Assembly (NCBI GenBank): GCA_913009825.1
Contig: CAJVYQ010000001.1
Coordinates: forward strand, 1-64,000
From: an uncultured Deferribacteres bacterium
GTDB taxonomy: Bacteria > Zhuqueibacterota > JdFR-76 > DREG01
DNA length: 64,000 nt
Direction of reading: 5' to 3'
Every line of letters starts with the position of its first letter. Within the stretch, counting starts at the first letter, position 1. The position numbers and the translations under genes were made by a program. Of this stretch, positions 56,897-64,000 are shown piece after piece. Under the pieces are notes generated by a model. The model saw nothing but the letters and a program-made list of their open reading frames with translations, was not told where the DNA came from and ran no database searches.

Positions 56897-58318
56897 ATGA
56901 AAGTGTTGAAATTCGGCGGAACGTCCATCGGCAGCGTTAGCGCAATTCGCAAGGTGATTCAAATCATTCAAAAGAGCCGGCAGGAAAAGATCGTGCTGGT
57001 GTTTTCCGCTTTCGGCAAAACAACCGATCGATTGATTGAAATGGCGGAATCCGCAGTATCGGGCCAGGCGGAGGAGAGTTATGCTATTTTACGCAAAACA
57101 CAGGAATATCATCTCGATCTCATGCAGGCTTTTTTACCCCCCGGTGAAGACAGGAACAAACTTGCGGCGCAGGTTTCCGGTTATTTTGCCAACCTGAAAC
57201 AGATGTTGACCGGATTGGCGGCTTTGCGGGATTTTTCACCGCCGGTCCGGGATGAATTTTTAGCTCACGGCGAATTGTTATCAACCACAATTTTAAGCAC
57301 CGTTTTTCGATGGATCAGTTTACCCGCCGTTTGGCTGGATGCCAGGAAGATTGTGGCAACAGATTCCCGGTTCAACGCAGCCGAACCCAAAATTGATAGG
57401 ATCGGGCAACAGGTAGAACAGCTTCTGCTGCCGGAATTGAACAGAGAAGCAATCCCGGTTTTGGCGGGATTTATCGGCAGCAACCGTAAAGGCCGTACCA
57501 CAACATTGGGACGCGGCGGCTCCGATTATACGGCGGCGCTTTTGGGCGCCATTCTGCAGGCGCAGGAAGTGCAAATCTGGACCGATGTGGATGGAATTAT
57601 GACGGCCGATCCCAGTCTGGTTGCTGATGCCCGGTCAATCCCGGTTTTGTCATTCAGGGAAGCGGCCGAATTGGCCTATTTCGGCGCCCGGGTGCTGCAC
57701 CCCAAAACTCTTATCCCGGCTATGGAGCAACAGATTCCGGTACGGGTTTTGAATACCCACCGCCCGGATGGCAAAGGTACCCTGATTCTACCGGAATTGC
57801 CGCCAAACGGTCAGCCGGTTCGCAGCATTGCTTACAAAGAAGGGATGACTCTGATCACCATCGTTTCTTCCAAAATGTTCAAATCGTACGGTTTCCTGAA
57901 AAAAATTACCGAAGTATTCGAGCGTTACCAAATTGCCATCGATCTGATTGCGTCCTCTATTGTTTCCGTGGCGATTGCACTGCATGAAAATGTCCATATA
58001 AAACAGGTAATCAGGGAGCTGCAATCGTTCGGATCGGTCGGTGTTGTGGAGAAACAGGCGGTTGTCTGCGTGGTTGGCGAACAGATACGGCAGAAATCTG
58101 GCATTGCCGAACAGATATTTGCTGCGGTTCACGATGTTCCTGTTTCCATGATTTCGCAGGGCGGATCGGAAATCAGCATCAGTTTTATTTGTGATGAAAA
58201 ACACCTTCCCCGCGTGGTGCCGGAATTACACCGCACTTTTTTCTCCGCCTCTAAATCAGACAGGATGCAATCCCATTTAACCTATCCAGAAAGCGTCATC
58301 GCCGGCATGCAGCCGTAA
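56897..58318 (+). CDS. lysC: Aspartate kinase
   Basis: The protein has 473 aa. The catalytic N-terminal domain carries KFGGTSIGS, GRGGSDYTA, WTDVDGIMTADP and FGARVLHPKTL. Two C-terminal ACT domains (about 315-465) are the usual site of allosteric amino-acid inhibition. It is monofunctional: no homoserine dehydrogenase is fused. It begins 1 bp after the metX stop, with AAGGAAG upstream. It phosphorylates aspartate, the first step toward homoserine, Thr, Lys and Met. Its place in a met operon suggests a methionine-dedicated isoenzyme. Confidence 0.93.
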   Translation: MKVLKFGGTSIGSVSAIRKVIQIIQKSRQEKIVLVFSAFGKTTDRLIEMAESAVSGQAEESYAILRKTQEYHLDLMQAFLPPGEDRNKLAAQVSGYFANLKQMLTGLAALRDFSPPVRDEFLAHGELLSTTILSTVFRWISLPAVWLDARKIVATDSRFNAAEPKIDRIGQQVEQLLLPELNREAIPVLAGFIGSNRKGRTTTLGRGGSDYTAALLGAILQAQEVQIWTDVDGIMTADPSLVADARSIPVLSFREAAELAYFGARVLHPKTLIPAMEQQIPVRVLNTHRPDGKGTLILPELPPNGQPVRSIAYKEGMTLITIVSSKMFKSYGFLKKITEVFERYQIAIDLIASSIVSVAIALHENVHIKQVIRELQSFGSVGVVEKQAVVCVVGEQIRQKSGIAEQIFAAVHDVPVSMISQGGSEISISFICDEKHLPRVVPELHRTFFSASKSDRMQSHLTYPESVIAGMQP

Positions 58319-58407
58319 AAACCGGTTTTGAATGTGGCGTTGAAAGTTGTCTTACAGAAAAAAATAACAACCGTTTCAAAACAAAACATATTTGAAAGAA
58401 GAGAAAA

Positions 58408-59475
58408 ATGGAAAAATTAAGAGTTGGTGTTTTGGGCGCCACCGGCGCAGTAGGACAGCAATTTATTGCCCTGTTAAAAAATCATCCCTGGTTCCGGGTA
58501 ACCGCCCTGGCCGCATCGGAACGGTCGGCGGGGAAAACTTACCGGGAAGCAGCCAATTGGATTTTGCAAACTCCTATCCCTGAGAATATTGTCAACATGA
58601 AAGTGCTTCCGCCACAACCGGAATTCAATTGCGATTTTGTTTTTTCCGGCCTGGATTCATCCGTGGCAAGAGAAATCGAATGGAAGTTTGCGGTCGCCGG
58701 TATTCCGGTAATCTCCAACGCAAAAAACCACCGGCTGGATCCTCTCATCCCCCTTCTCATTCCGGAAGTGAATCCCGGCCATATCAGCCTGATTCAGTTG
58801 CAGCGGGAAAAATACGGCTTCGGCAGCGGCTTTATTGTTACCAATCCCAATTGCACCACCGTGGGATTGGCGATGGGAGTCTTACCGGTTTTTCAGCAAT
58901 TCGGTATCAGAAAAATGCTAGTAACCACACTGCAGGCCATTTCCGGAGCCGGTTACCCCGGCGTGGCATCTTTGGATATTTTAGGCAATGTGATCCCCAA
59001 TATTTCCGGCGAGGCGGAAAAAATCCGCAGCGAACCGTTAAAAATTTTCGGGAAATTGCGGGAAAACAAAATTTTTCCTGCTGAAATAAGTATCAGCGCT
59101 CAGTGTAACCGGGTTCCGGTGCGCAACGGACATCTGATTTCAGTTTCATTGGCGACAGACCGCGCTGCAGACTTGGAAGCGGTTTTCTCGGCCTATTCCG
59201 ATTTTGTCTCTCCGTTGACGAAATGGAAATTACCGGGGGCACCACAGCATCCGATTCGCCTGACAGACCAATCCTTTGATCCGCAGCCTTTTGCCCAGGT
59301 TGACCGGGACAACGGAATGACCGTATCGGTTGGCCAGGTGCAATCCTGCCCGGTTTTGGATTTCCGCTTAGTGGCGCTGGTGCACAACACCATCCGCGGC
59401 GCCGCCGGCGGCGCTATTTTGAATGCGGAATGGCTGAAGGCGAACGGATTTTTGGGGGGAGTAGATAATCGTTAA
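58408..59475 (+). CDS. asd: Aspartate-semialdehyde dehydrogenase (archaeal/fungal type)
   Basis: The protein has 355 aa. An NADP-binding GVLGATGAVGQQFI N-terminus is followed by catalytic Cys 149 in VTNPNCTTVGLA and the downstream block AQCNRVPVRNGH. The 'NPNCTT' form, the ISGAGYPG loop and the length place it in the archaeal/fungal ASADH branch rather than the proteobacterial Asd. It lies 89 bp after lysC on the same strand. Its TAA stop lies inside the terminal repeat of a MITE. Homoserine dehydrogenase, the next enzyme, is not encoded here. Confidence 0.92.
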   Translation: MEKLRVGVLGATGAVGQQFIALLKNHPWFRVTALAASERSAGKTYREAANWILQTPIPENIVNMKVLPPQPEFNCDFVFSGLDSSVAREIEWKFAVAGIPVISNAKNHRLDPLIPLLIPEVNPGHISLIQLQREKYGFGSGFIVTNPNCTTVGLAMGVLPVFQQFGIRKMLVTTLQAISGAGYPGVASLDILGNVIPNISGEAEKIRSEPLKIFGKLRENKIFPAEISISAQCNRVPVRNGHLISVSLATDRAADLEAVFSAYSDFVSPLTKWKLPGAPQHPIRLTDQSFDPQPFAQVDRDNGMTVSVGQVQSCPVLDFRLVALVHNTIRGAAGGAILNAEWLKANGFLGGVDNR

Positions 59476-59598
59476 AATGAGCGATTGCAGGTCGATTCGC
59501 CGAATCGACATACTGATTTATTTGGATTTACGACAATAATTCTGATAATTGTTTTGGTATTATAACCAAGTATATAAAATGCAAAATCGCTCAATTTA
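59473..59598. repeat. Family B MITE at the asd stop codon
   Basis: TAAAATGAGCGATT (59473-59486) and AATCGCTCAATTTA (59585-59598) are inverted with one mismatch. The internal hairpin GGTCGATTCGCCGAATCGAC follows the left end. The first three bases are the asd stop codon. The right end lies 25 bp from the truncated toxin gene. No target duplication remains. Confidence 0.65.
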
Positions 59599-59622
59599 GG
59601 ATCAAGAAATATATAATCAAGA

Positions 59623-59853
59623 TTAATGTGCGATGGCTTCCGATTCTCCATCACCAATTTGAATATTTAGAGAAGTAACAACAGAAATATTTTGGACTTC
59701 ATTCACTGTTAACCAATCTATTCTTTTCCCAAATTCTCTTTCTACTGCACGCGGAATTATAACCTTTTCAAAAGATTCATTCAATATTTTGAGTTTGTTT
59801 ATTCTCTCAAGTGCGATCAGACATGAACTGTTGCCGACAATTTCCTCAATCAT
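59623..59853 (-). pseudogene. Truncated DUF3368/PIN-like toxin
   Basis: The protein is only 76 aa: VGNSSCLIALERINKLKIL, VIIPRAVEREFG and a C-terminal GDGESEAIAH. These are the N-terminal half of DUF3368 PIN-domain proteins, normally about 150 aa. The usual LGxGEAEAIALA block is reached and then the frame stops. The second half with the remaining acidic residues is missing, and a family B MITE starts about 25 bp downstream. It overlaps the antitoxin gene by 8 bp. It is probably inactive as a nuclease. Confidence 0.72.
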
Positions 59854-60067
59854 AGTTTAACTCTTGTTCCAAATCCTGGGCAGGATAATCTAATCCAGGA
59901 ACACCATATTTACCTAATAATTCTATGAAAGTTCGCTTTGAATATCCTGAAAATTTTGCGGCTTGTTCCAGGGACAGTTTTCCTGTTTCAAATAACTTTA
60001 TCATTAATAATAATTTTGCGTCTTCTTGTGAAACGCCGGGAGGAAGATTTATCTTTAAAGCATTCAT
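59846..60067 (-). CDS. UPF0175-family antitoxin
   Basis: The protein has 73 aa. The LFETGKLSLEQAAKFSGYSKRTFIELLGKYGVP block is the UPF0175 helix-turn-helix signature, followed by the acidic tail DYPAQDLEQELNYD that typically contacts the toxin. It is encoded upstream of, and overlapping, a DUF3368 toxin remnant, the canonical order for this toxin-antitoxin type. It probably represses its own promoter. Confidence 0.82.
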   Translation of the reverse strand: MNALKINLPPGVSQEDAKLLLMIKLFETGKLSLEQAAKFSGYSKRTFIELLGKYGVPGLDYPAQDLEQELNYD

Positions 60068-60180
60068 TAGGAAATCATATTTGTGAATTAATGTCTCAAG
60101 TTTCGCAGTTAGTTAACCGGTAAAAAAATAAGGGAAACCGGCATAAAAAAAGGAGCATACAACCTCACAACTTATTAAAT

Positions 60181-60381
60181 TCAGACCTCGTTAAATCAGG
60201 TGTTTTATTGTTCATTAAATTTTTGTTTACTAGTCAATTGTGAGAAAATCCATGAATAATTGAACACTGCATGTTTGACTTTAAACTAAAAAACAAGTAC
60301 TTACGCAATATATAGTGCAAATTCATTATGATTTTTGTCCGGTTATTCAACCTAATATTTATCAAATTTAACGAGGTCTGA
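60181..60381. repeat. Inverted-repeat element with TCAGACCTCGTTAAAT ends
   Basis: Perfect 16-bp terminal inverted repeats (TCAGACCTCGTTAAAT at 60181-60196 and its complement at 60366-60381) enclose 169 bp of AT-rich DNA without an ORF. No target duplication is obvious and no second copy is in the window. Confidence 0.65.
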
Positions 60382-60412
60382 AATTATAGTACGTTAATAC
60401 ATAATTCCAAAA

Positions 60413-60518
60413 CGGAGGTTATATACTGTATATTAAAGATATTACAAAATTGTACGAATTGAAAGGATTGTTTACCCAACCTGAAAAAGCCGGTGATACT
60501 CTTTCAAAGGTTGTTTAA
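60413..60518 (+). other. Possible 30-codon ORF with strong SD but no ATG
   Basis: GGAGG at 60414-60418 is followed 7 nt later by CTG, then a frame open to TAA at 60516-60518 (begins YIKDITKLYELKGLF, ends AGDTLSKVV). The composition looks protein-like. The start would have to be CTG or ATA, so it may be the remnant of a gene. The rest of the 850-bp gap to ilvE holds only repeats. Confidence 0.25.
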
Positions 60519-60765
60519 ACAGAGCTTTTGCAAATTAACAAATGACAATTTAAAATGTTAAAAATCCTAATATTCTTAGTCAAATACACTAATTGGTGAA
60601 AATATTTTTATAAATATTAGCCCCAACTAATGGAAACTATTGGAAAACACCTTCTGATTTATGACCACGTAACCTATTAATTATTAACTAATAAGGTTGT
60701 TTTGTTTAAGCACCCTTTTTCAGATATTAGTGAGACATTCATAGCAATTAAAAGACATTTTCAGC

Positions 60766-60848
60766 CACCCCAACGGGGTGAAATACAATAGCCCGGGGCA
60801 ACGCCCCGGGGGGGAAAGAGGAAAAAGAATAACAAGCCCTGAAAGGGC
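60766..60848. repeat. Cluster of GC-rich hairpin repeats
   Basis: CACCCCAACGGGGTG (60766-60780), CCCGGGGCAACGCCCCGGG (60792-60810) and GCCCTGAAAGGGC (60836-60848) lie in a row. The same order and sequences occur inside the element at 48602-49043. Confidence 0.75.
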
Positions 60849-60920
60849 GGAATATTTACCTGTGCCGGTACAATCTGTTCATACACAAATCATGATACAG
60901 TCAATTTGCAGATTTGTGGT

Positions 60921-61949
60921 TTAGTCCAGCGGAATTTCTCTCACCCAGCCGTATTTGTCCTCAGCCAGACCCAGTTGAATTGCCGTCAGTTTTTCGTACA
61001 ACTCTTTGCAGACAGGACCAATCTCATCCCTTTCACTATAGGTGACGGTTTTATCCCGGCAGGTAATGCTCTTCACCGGTGTGATTACCGCGGCGGTGCC
61101 GCAGCAACCGGCTTCTTTCAGATTAAAAATCTCTTCCACGCGCATGGGACGCTTTTCCACTTTTAAACCCATCTCTTCCGCCAAAACCCGCAGACTCATG
61201 TTGGTAATGCTGGGTAAAATAGAATTGGAATCCGGTGTAACATATTTACCGTCTTTGGTGATGCCGAAAAAATTGGCGGGACCGGATTCATCGATATATT
61301 TTTTCTCTTTGGCATCCAGGTACAACACTTCGTTGTATCCCAGGTCTTTGGCTTTATGCGTTGCTCGCAATCCTGCAGCGTAATTGCCGCCTACTTTCAC
61401 GTCGCCAACGCCGCCGGGAGCTGCCCTGTCAATGGATTCCTCAACCAGCAGTTTAATCGGTTTCAGTCCGGTTGGAAAATAGGGACCGACCGGCGTACTG
61501 AACACAAGATACAAATATTCCGTGGAAGGTTTCACACCTATGATGGGTGAAATTCCCAATAACAACGGTCTGATGTACAAACTGGCGCCGCTTCCGTGGG
61601 GCGGAATGAACCGTCTGTTCAATTTTACCAGTTTATAAATCGAATCGATGAACATTTTTTCCGGGACTTCTTCCATCAATATTTTCCTGGCTGATCCGGC
61701 CAACCGTTTGGCGTTTTCATCGATGCGAAAAACCAGCGCCTGTCTGTCTTTTCCTTCAAATACTTTAAGCCCTTCAAAACATTCCTGGCCGTAATGCAGG
61801 CAGGTGGCAGCTATATTCAGGGAGATGGTGTCATCTTTCACCACAACGCCTTCATCCCATTTACCATCGCTGAATCGATACTCCAAATGACCATCGGTTT
61901 TTTTATAACTAAACGGAATCTTTTCCCAATCCAAATTTGCTTTTTCCAT
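60921..61949 (-). CDS. ilvE: Branched-chain amino-acid aminotransferase
   Basis: The protein is 342 aa from ATG 61949 (AGGTG 6 nt upstream; a GTG two codons earlier is less likely). It is a class IV PLP fold with the Lys of GGVGDVKVGGNYAAGLRA as the likely Schiff base, YLDAKEKKYIDESGPANFFGI and CCGTAAVITPV. It interconverts Ile, Leu and Val with their 2-oxoacids. It is the longer BCAT form related to the mitochondrial type. It is monocistronic. Confidence 0.93.
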   Translation of the reverse strand: MEKANLDWEKIPFSYKKTDGHLEYRFSDGKWDEGVVVKDDTISLNIAATCLHYGQECFEGLKVFEGKDRQALVFRIDENAKRLAGSARKILMEEVPEKMFIDSIYKLVKLNRRFIPPHGSGASLYIRPLLLGISPIIGVKPSTEYLYLVFSTPVGPYFPTGLKPIKLLVEESIDRAAPGGVGDVKVGGNYAAGLRATHKAKDLGYNEVLYLDAKEKKYIDESGPANFFGITKDGKYVTPDSNSILPSITNMSLRVLAEEMGLKVEKRPMRVEEIFNLKEAGCCGTAAVITPVKSITCRDKTVTYSERDEIGPVCKELYEKLTAIQLGLAEDKYGWVREIPLD

Positions 61950-62064
61950 ATACACACCTCACAATCTGATTAATTCTGTTCTGTTGTTACAGCCACTTCG
62001 AATTTAGTGAAATCACGATTTTCATAATTTTGCACGAATGATTTTTTTGTGTTGTCAACGCAAC

Positions 62065-63207
62065 TTACCGGCCTCGAATAGTTAGCATATAAATTGCAAA
62101 AGAAGCCAGCCAATGTTCCCCTTCGTAATTGCCGCTGGTAATAAAAGGCAAGGTAGCCTCGGCATGCTTCTCTGCAGAACGGAGCAGAATCGGCCTTGCC
62201 GGGTCATTTTCCGGCAGAGAAGAAGCGATGCCGTACATACACCAGGCACGACTTAAATTCAATCCGTCAAGATGGACAATTTTGGGATCGCTGCGGTCAC
62301 TGACATTTGCCGGTTGTAACAGCGTTTGGGGTTCGCCGTTGACAAGGTTGGGCAAAAATTGATGAAACCATCCGGCAAAATCTTTCCCCGTTAAAATGCG
62401 GCGCATCAAGTCGGCCTCGATCAAACTGGGGGATAAAAAGTCATCGCCGTCGGGTTCCAGTTTGGCAGGATAATCGGTATCCTTAAAATAGTAGGCGGTG
62501 GCACGGTCGGTGAGCAGCTTTTCTAGCTTGGCATTGTCCGTTGTGCGTGCATAATCCAGTGCAAACGAGATACCGAAAGCTGTGTTGGGATGCACGCCGC
62601 GCCGGATGGGGTACGTCTGTTTGGGTAAAAATTCCAAATAACGTACCACAACGGCGTCCGCAAGAGGCTGCAAATTTTTTGACCATCTTTTCCCGTCGGG
62701 GTCGTTCCAGGTGTAAAGTTCATCAGCCAATTTGAGCAGCCATGACCAGCCGTACGTCCGCTCAAAAGATTTCCGGTTACGCTGGTGCAGGTACTCCACT
62801 TCAATCAGAATATTTTGGGCGGTTAAATTTCCATCGATCGCTTTCCGGATTTCCCGCGCCTGCGGCAGATCGGGAAACATTTTCAACAGCCGCACCAGCA
62901 TCCAATGACCGTGTACGCAAGAGTGCCAGTCGAAACAGCCATAAAACGCCGGATGCAATTCGTGGGGGCTTTTCACCTCCGTTTCGTCATTCATCACGTG
63001 ACCTAATTTGTTGGGATATTCTTTTTTGATACAGCGTAGAGCCGGTTCAGCAAAATGGGAGGCGGATTCCCGGTCAAAACGAAAAGTTGTTTGCTGTTTC
63101 TTATTCAGTGATGTTTGCGCCTGAGAAGATTGTTTTTTATCGGAACAGGAAATAAACAAAACGGCAGAGAAAAAAAGGCCGGCGGCGATTTTAACATTTT
63201 TATACAT
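62065..63207 (-). CDS. DUF2891 lipoprotein
   Basis: ATG 63207 has AGGGA upstream and opens a lipoprotein signal with lipobox VLFISC; longer in-frame readings lack this. The 380-aa protein contains the DUF2891 hallmarks HPAFYGCFDWHSCVHGHWMLVRL, ERTYGWSWLLKLADEL, GVHPNTAFG and ESxYLLARVM-equivalent LEPDGDDFLSPSLIEADLMRRI. An (alpha/alpha) toroid fold is likely. Function is unestablished; sugar-processing activity has been guessed for similar folds. Confidence 0.85.
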   Translation of the reverse strand: MYKNVKIAAGLFFSAVLFISCSDKKQSSQAQTSLNKKQQTTFRFDRESASHFAEPALRCIKKEYPNKLGHVMNDETEVKSPHELHPAFYGCFDWHSCVHGHWMLVRLLKMFPDLPQAREIRKAIDGNLTAQNILIEVEYLHQRNRKSFERTYGWSWLLKLADELYTWNDPDGKRWSKNLQPLADAVVVRYLEFLPKQTYPIRRGVHPNTAFGISFALDYARTTDNAKLEKLLTDRATAYYFKDTDYPAKLEPDGDDFLSPSLIEADLMRRILTGKDFAGWFHQFLPNLVNGEPQTLLQPANVSDRSDPKIVHLDGLNLSRAWCMYGIASSLPENDPARPILLRSAEKHAEATLPFITSGNYEGEHWLASFAIYMLTIRGR

Positions 63208-63358
63208 TCTTTTCCCTTTCTGATCCCAATAAAAACCACTGAAAAATGTTAATGCATTCCGCTTCAAAAAGCAAGAATAATTTATAGCCAAAATAAAAAC
63301 CGAAAAAATACTCAGTCGCTTCCGGGCGGTTTTTTGTAACGAATAACATATCAAAAAA

Positions 63359-63645
63359 GTAATACTTTAGTTTTTAAAAACGGCAATTATCCGGCAACCT
63401 GTTATTCCCGAATGTTTTTATCGGGAATAACAGGTTGCCGGGTTGATGTGGATTTCCGCTTAAATCATGCGAAAACAATAAAATAGCGGAGTTCCCGGTC
63501 AGGCACTAAAAAGTTATCAACAATTTTTATTCCCCAATTTTAGCCAATTTCTCTGCGTCCTCTGCGTTAAAAAACGGGCGTTTTCAAATGCAGAGACGCG
63601 GAGAGCGCATAGGACGCAGATTTTATCAAAAAACTAAAGTGTTAC
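63359..63645. repeat. GTAAC-type element with ACTTTAGTTTTT ends
   Basis: GTAATACTTTAGTTTTT at the left and AAAAAACTAAAGTGTTAC at the right are inverted with one or two differences. The interior has a strong hairpin CCTGTTATTCCCGA..TCGGGAATAACAGG and 'ctctgcgtcctctgcgtt' repeats. The ends match those of 48602-49043, but no 8-bp target duplication is found. Confidence 0.6.
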
Positions 63646-63763
63646 CTTAATTGAGCGATTATAGGGCGATTCGTTGAATCGCCAACCGGGTTTACACAAA
63701 AAAATGAAAACTCGCTTGGCAACAGTAACAAGCTCAAAACAATATAGAATCGCTCAATTTAAG
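63645..63763. repeat. Family B MITE abutting the previous element
   Basis: It runs from CCTTAATTGAGCGATT to AATCGCTCAATTTAAG, with the internal hairpin GGCGATTCGTTGAATCGCC and 'gcaacagtaacaag' shared with the copy at 382-500. It begins at the last base of the GTTAC end of the neighbouring element. The 161 bp that follow, up to the next gene, show no further repeat. Confidence 0.75.
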
Positions 63764-63924
63764 TTTGACTAAAATCACATCGCCAATTTTACGATATAAA
63801 AACGGTAACGGTTTTTTTAGCAATGGAATCGGTTTTTTGTCAAATCAGAATTTTTCGGAACATGGGTTACCGCTTTGCGTAAGAGATGTTACATTTTTAA
63901 TTGTTCAAATTTTCGGGATCCGCA

Positions 63925-64000
63925 ATGAGAAAACCGATTTTCTTTTTGATACTTCTTTTCATATTCTGCACAATACCGGCATCGGTTTATCCGCAGCCCC
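63925..64000 (+). CDS. Start of an exported protein (cut by the window end)
   Basis: ATG 63925 begins a frame open to the window edge. Its first 25 residues are a classical signal peptide: RKP, a hydrophobic core IFFLILLFIFCTIPASV, then a likely cleavage before YPQP. Nothing can be said of function. The sequence before the ATG (GGGATCCGCA) gives only a weak ribosome binding site. Confidence 0.6.
   Translation, partial: MRKPIFFLILLFIFCTIPASVYPQP

Noticed and set aside
59472-59657. A frame continuing the DUF3368 toxin in another phase (LDYIFLDPKLSDFAF), suggesting a simple frameshift.
   Set aside because: Most of that frame is the terminal repeat and interior of the family B MITE; the resemblance to a PIN C-terminus is accidental.
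61958-62012. A 12-codon minus-strand ORF rich in Ile/Val/Leu (KIVISLNSKWL) upstream of ilvE, resembling a branched-chain leader peptide.
   Set aside because: It has no ribosome binding site, the Ile/Val/Leu codons are not in a run, and no terminator hairpin lies between it and ilvE.

Overview
The window suggests a Gram-negative bacterium of the FCB (Fibrobacterota-Chlorobiota-Bacteroidota) superphylum, most likely a Calditrichota/KSB1-type lineage. The grounds are an SprA-type giant outer-membrane protein, a subtilisin with a type IX secretion (T9SS) sorting tail, a GWxTD-domain protein, a bacteroidete-like IleRS, paired LptF/LptG permeases and several proteins ending in Omp85-like barrels. 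The phylum is inferred from gene content only. All calls are by eye; no database search or folding program was used.

Layout. 1-6.2 kb: a six-gene minus-strand operon of exported proteins (Omp85-like barrel, three DUF4097/toast-rack-like proteins, two lipoproteins). 6.2-11.3 kb: the housekeeping cluster ileS-traR/dksA-like-lspA-rluD. 11.5-12.9 kb: bacteriohemerythrin and an M28 peptidase. 13.3-22.1 kb: SprA, divergent from lptF-lptG. 22.6-29.3 kb: a VPS10/BNR-repeat secreted protein, a quinone-reductase-like dehydrogenase, a nucleotidyltransferase with a small partner, and a rhomboid protease. 29.4-36.3 kb: a Yip1-TolC-MacA-MacB-like efflux operon and a CCA-adding-type enzyme. 36.8-47.4 kb: T9SS-tailed subtilisin, tmRNA with its own promoter and terminator, GWxTD protein, SMC and a membrane-anchored glycoside hydrolase. 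47.4-49.2 kb: a repeat-filled gene desert. 49.2-54.0 kb: NhaC antiporter and an M1 peptidase fused to an Omp85-like barrel. 54.2-59.5 kb: a methionine operon (metY-metX-lysC-asd). 59.6-64 kb: a truncated UPF0175/DUF3368 toxin-antitoxin pair, ilvE, a DUF2891 lipoprotein and the start of another exported protein.

The most striking object is the 5' leader of the methionine operon. A good sigma70-type promoter is followed by a 28-codon ORF with 9 Met codons, 8 of them within 11 consecutive codons, and then by a strong intrinsic terminator just before metY. Competing pairings consistent with the classical region 1:2 / 2:3 / 3:4 logic can be drawn. This predicts ribosome-mediated transcription attenuation sensing charged elongator Met-tRNA, in place of the usual S-box, T-box or MetJ control.

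A second theme is non-autonomous mobile DNA without any transposase in the window. One group of elements has ends starting GTAAC and 8-bp target duplications (IS66-like rules). Another has CCTNAATTGAGCGATT-type ends and 5-bp duplications. They fill most intergenic gaps and abut or truncate gene ends.
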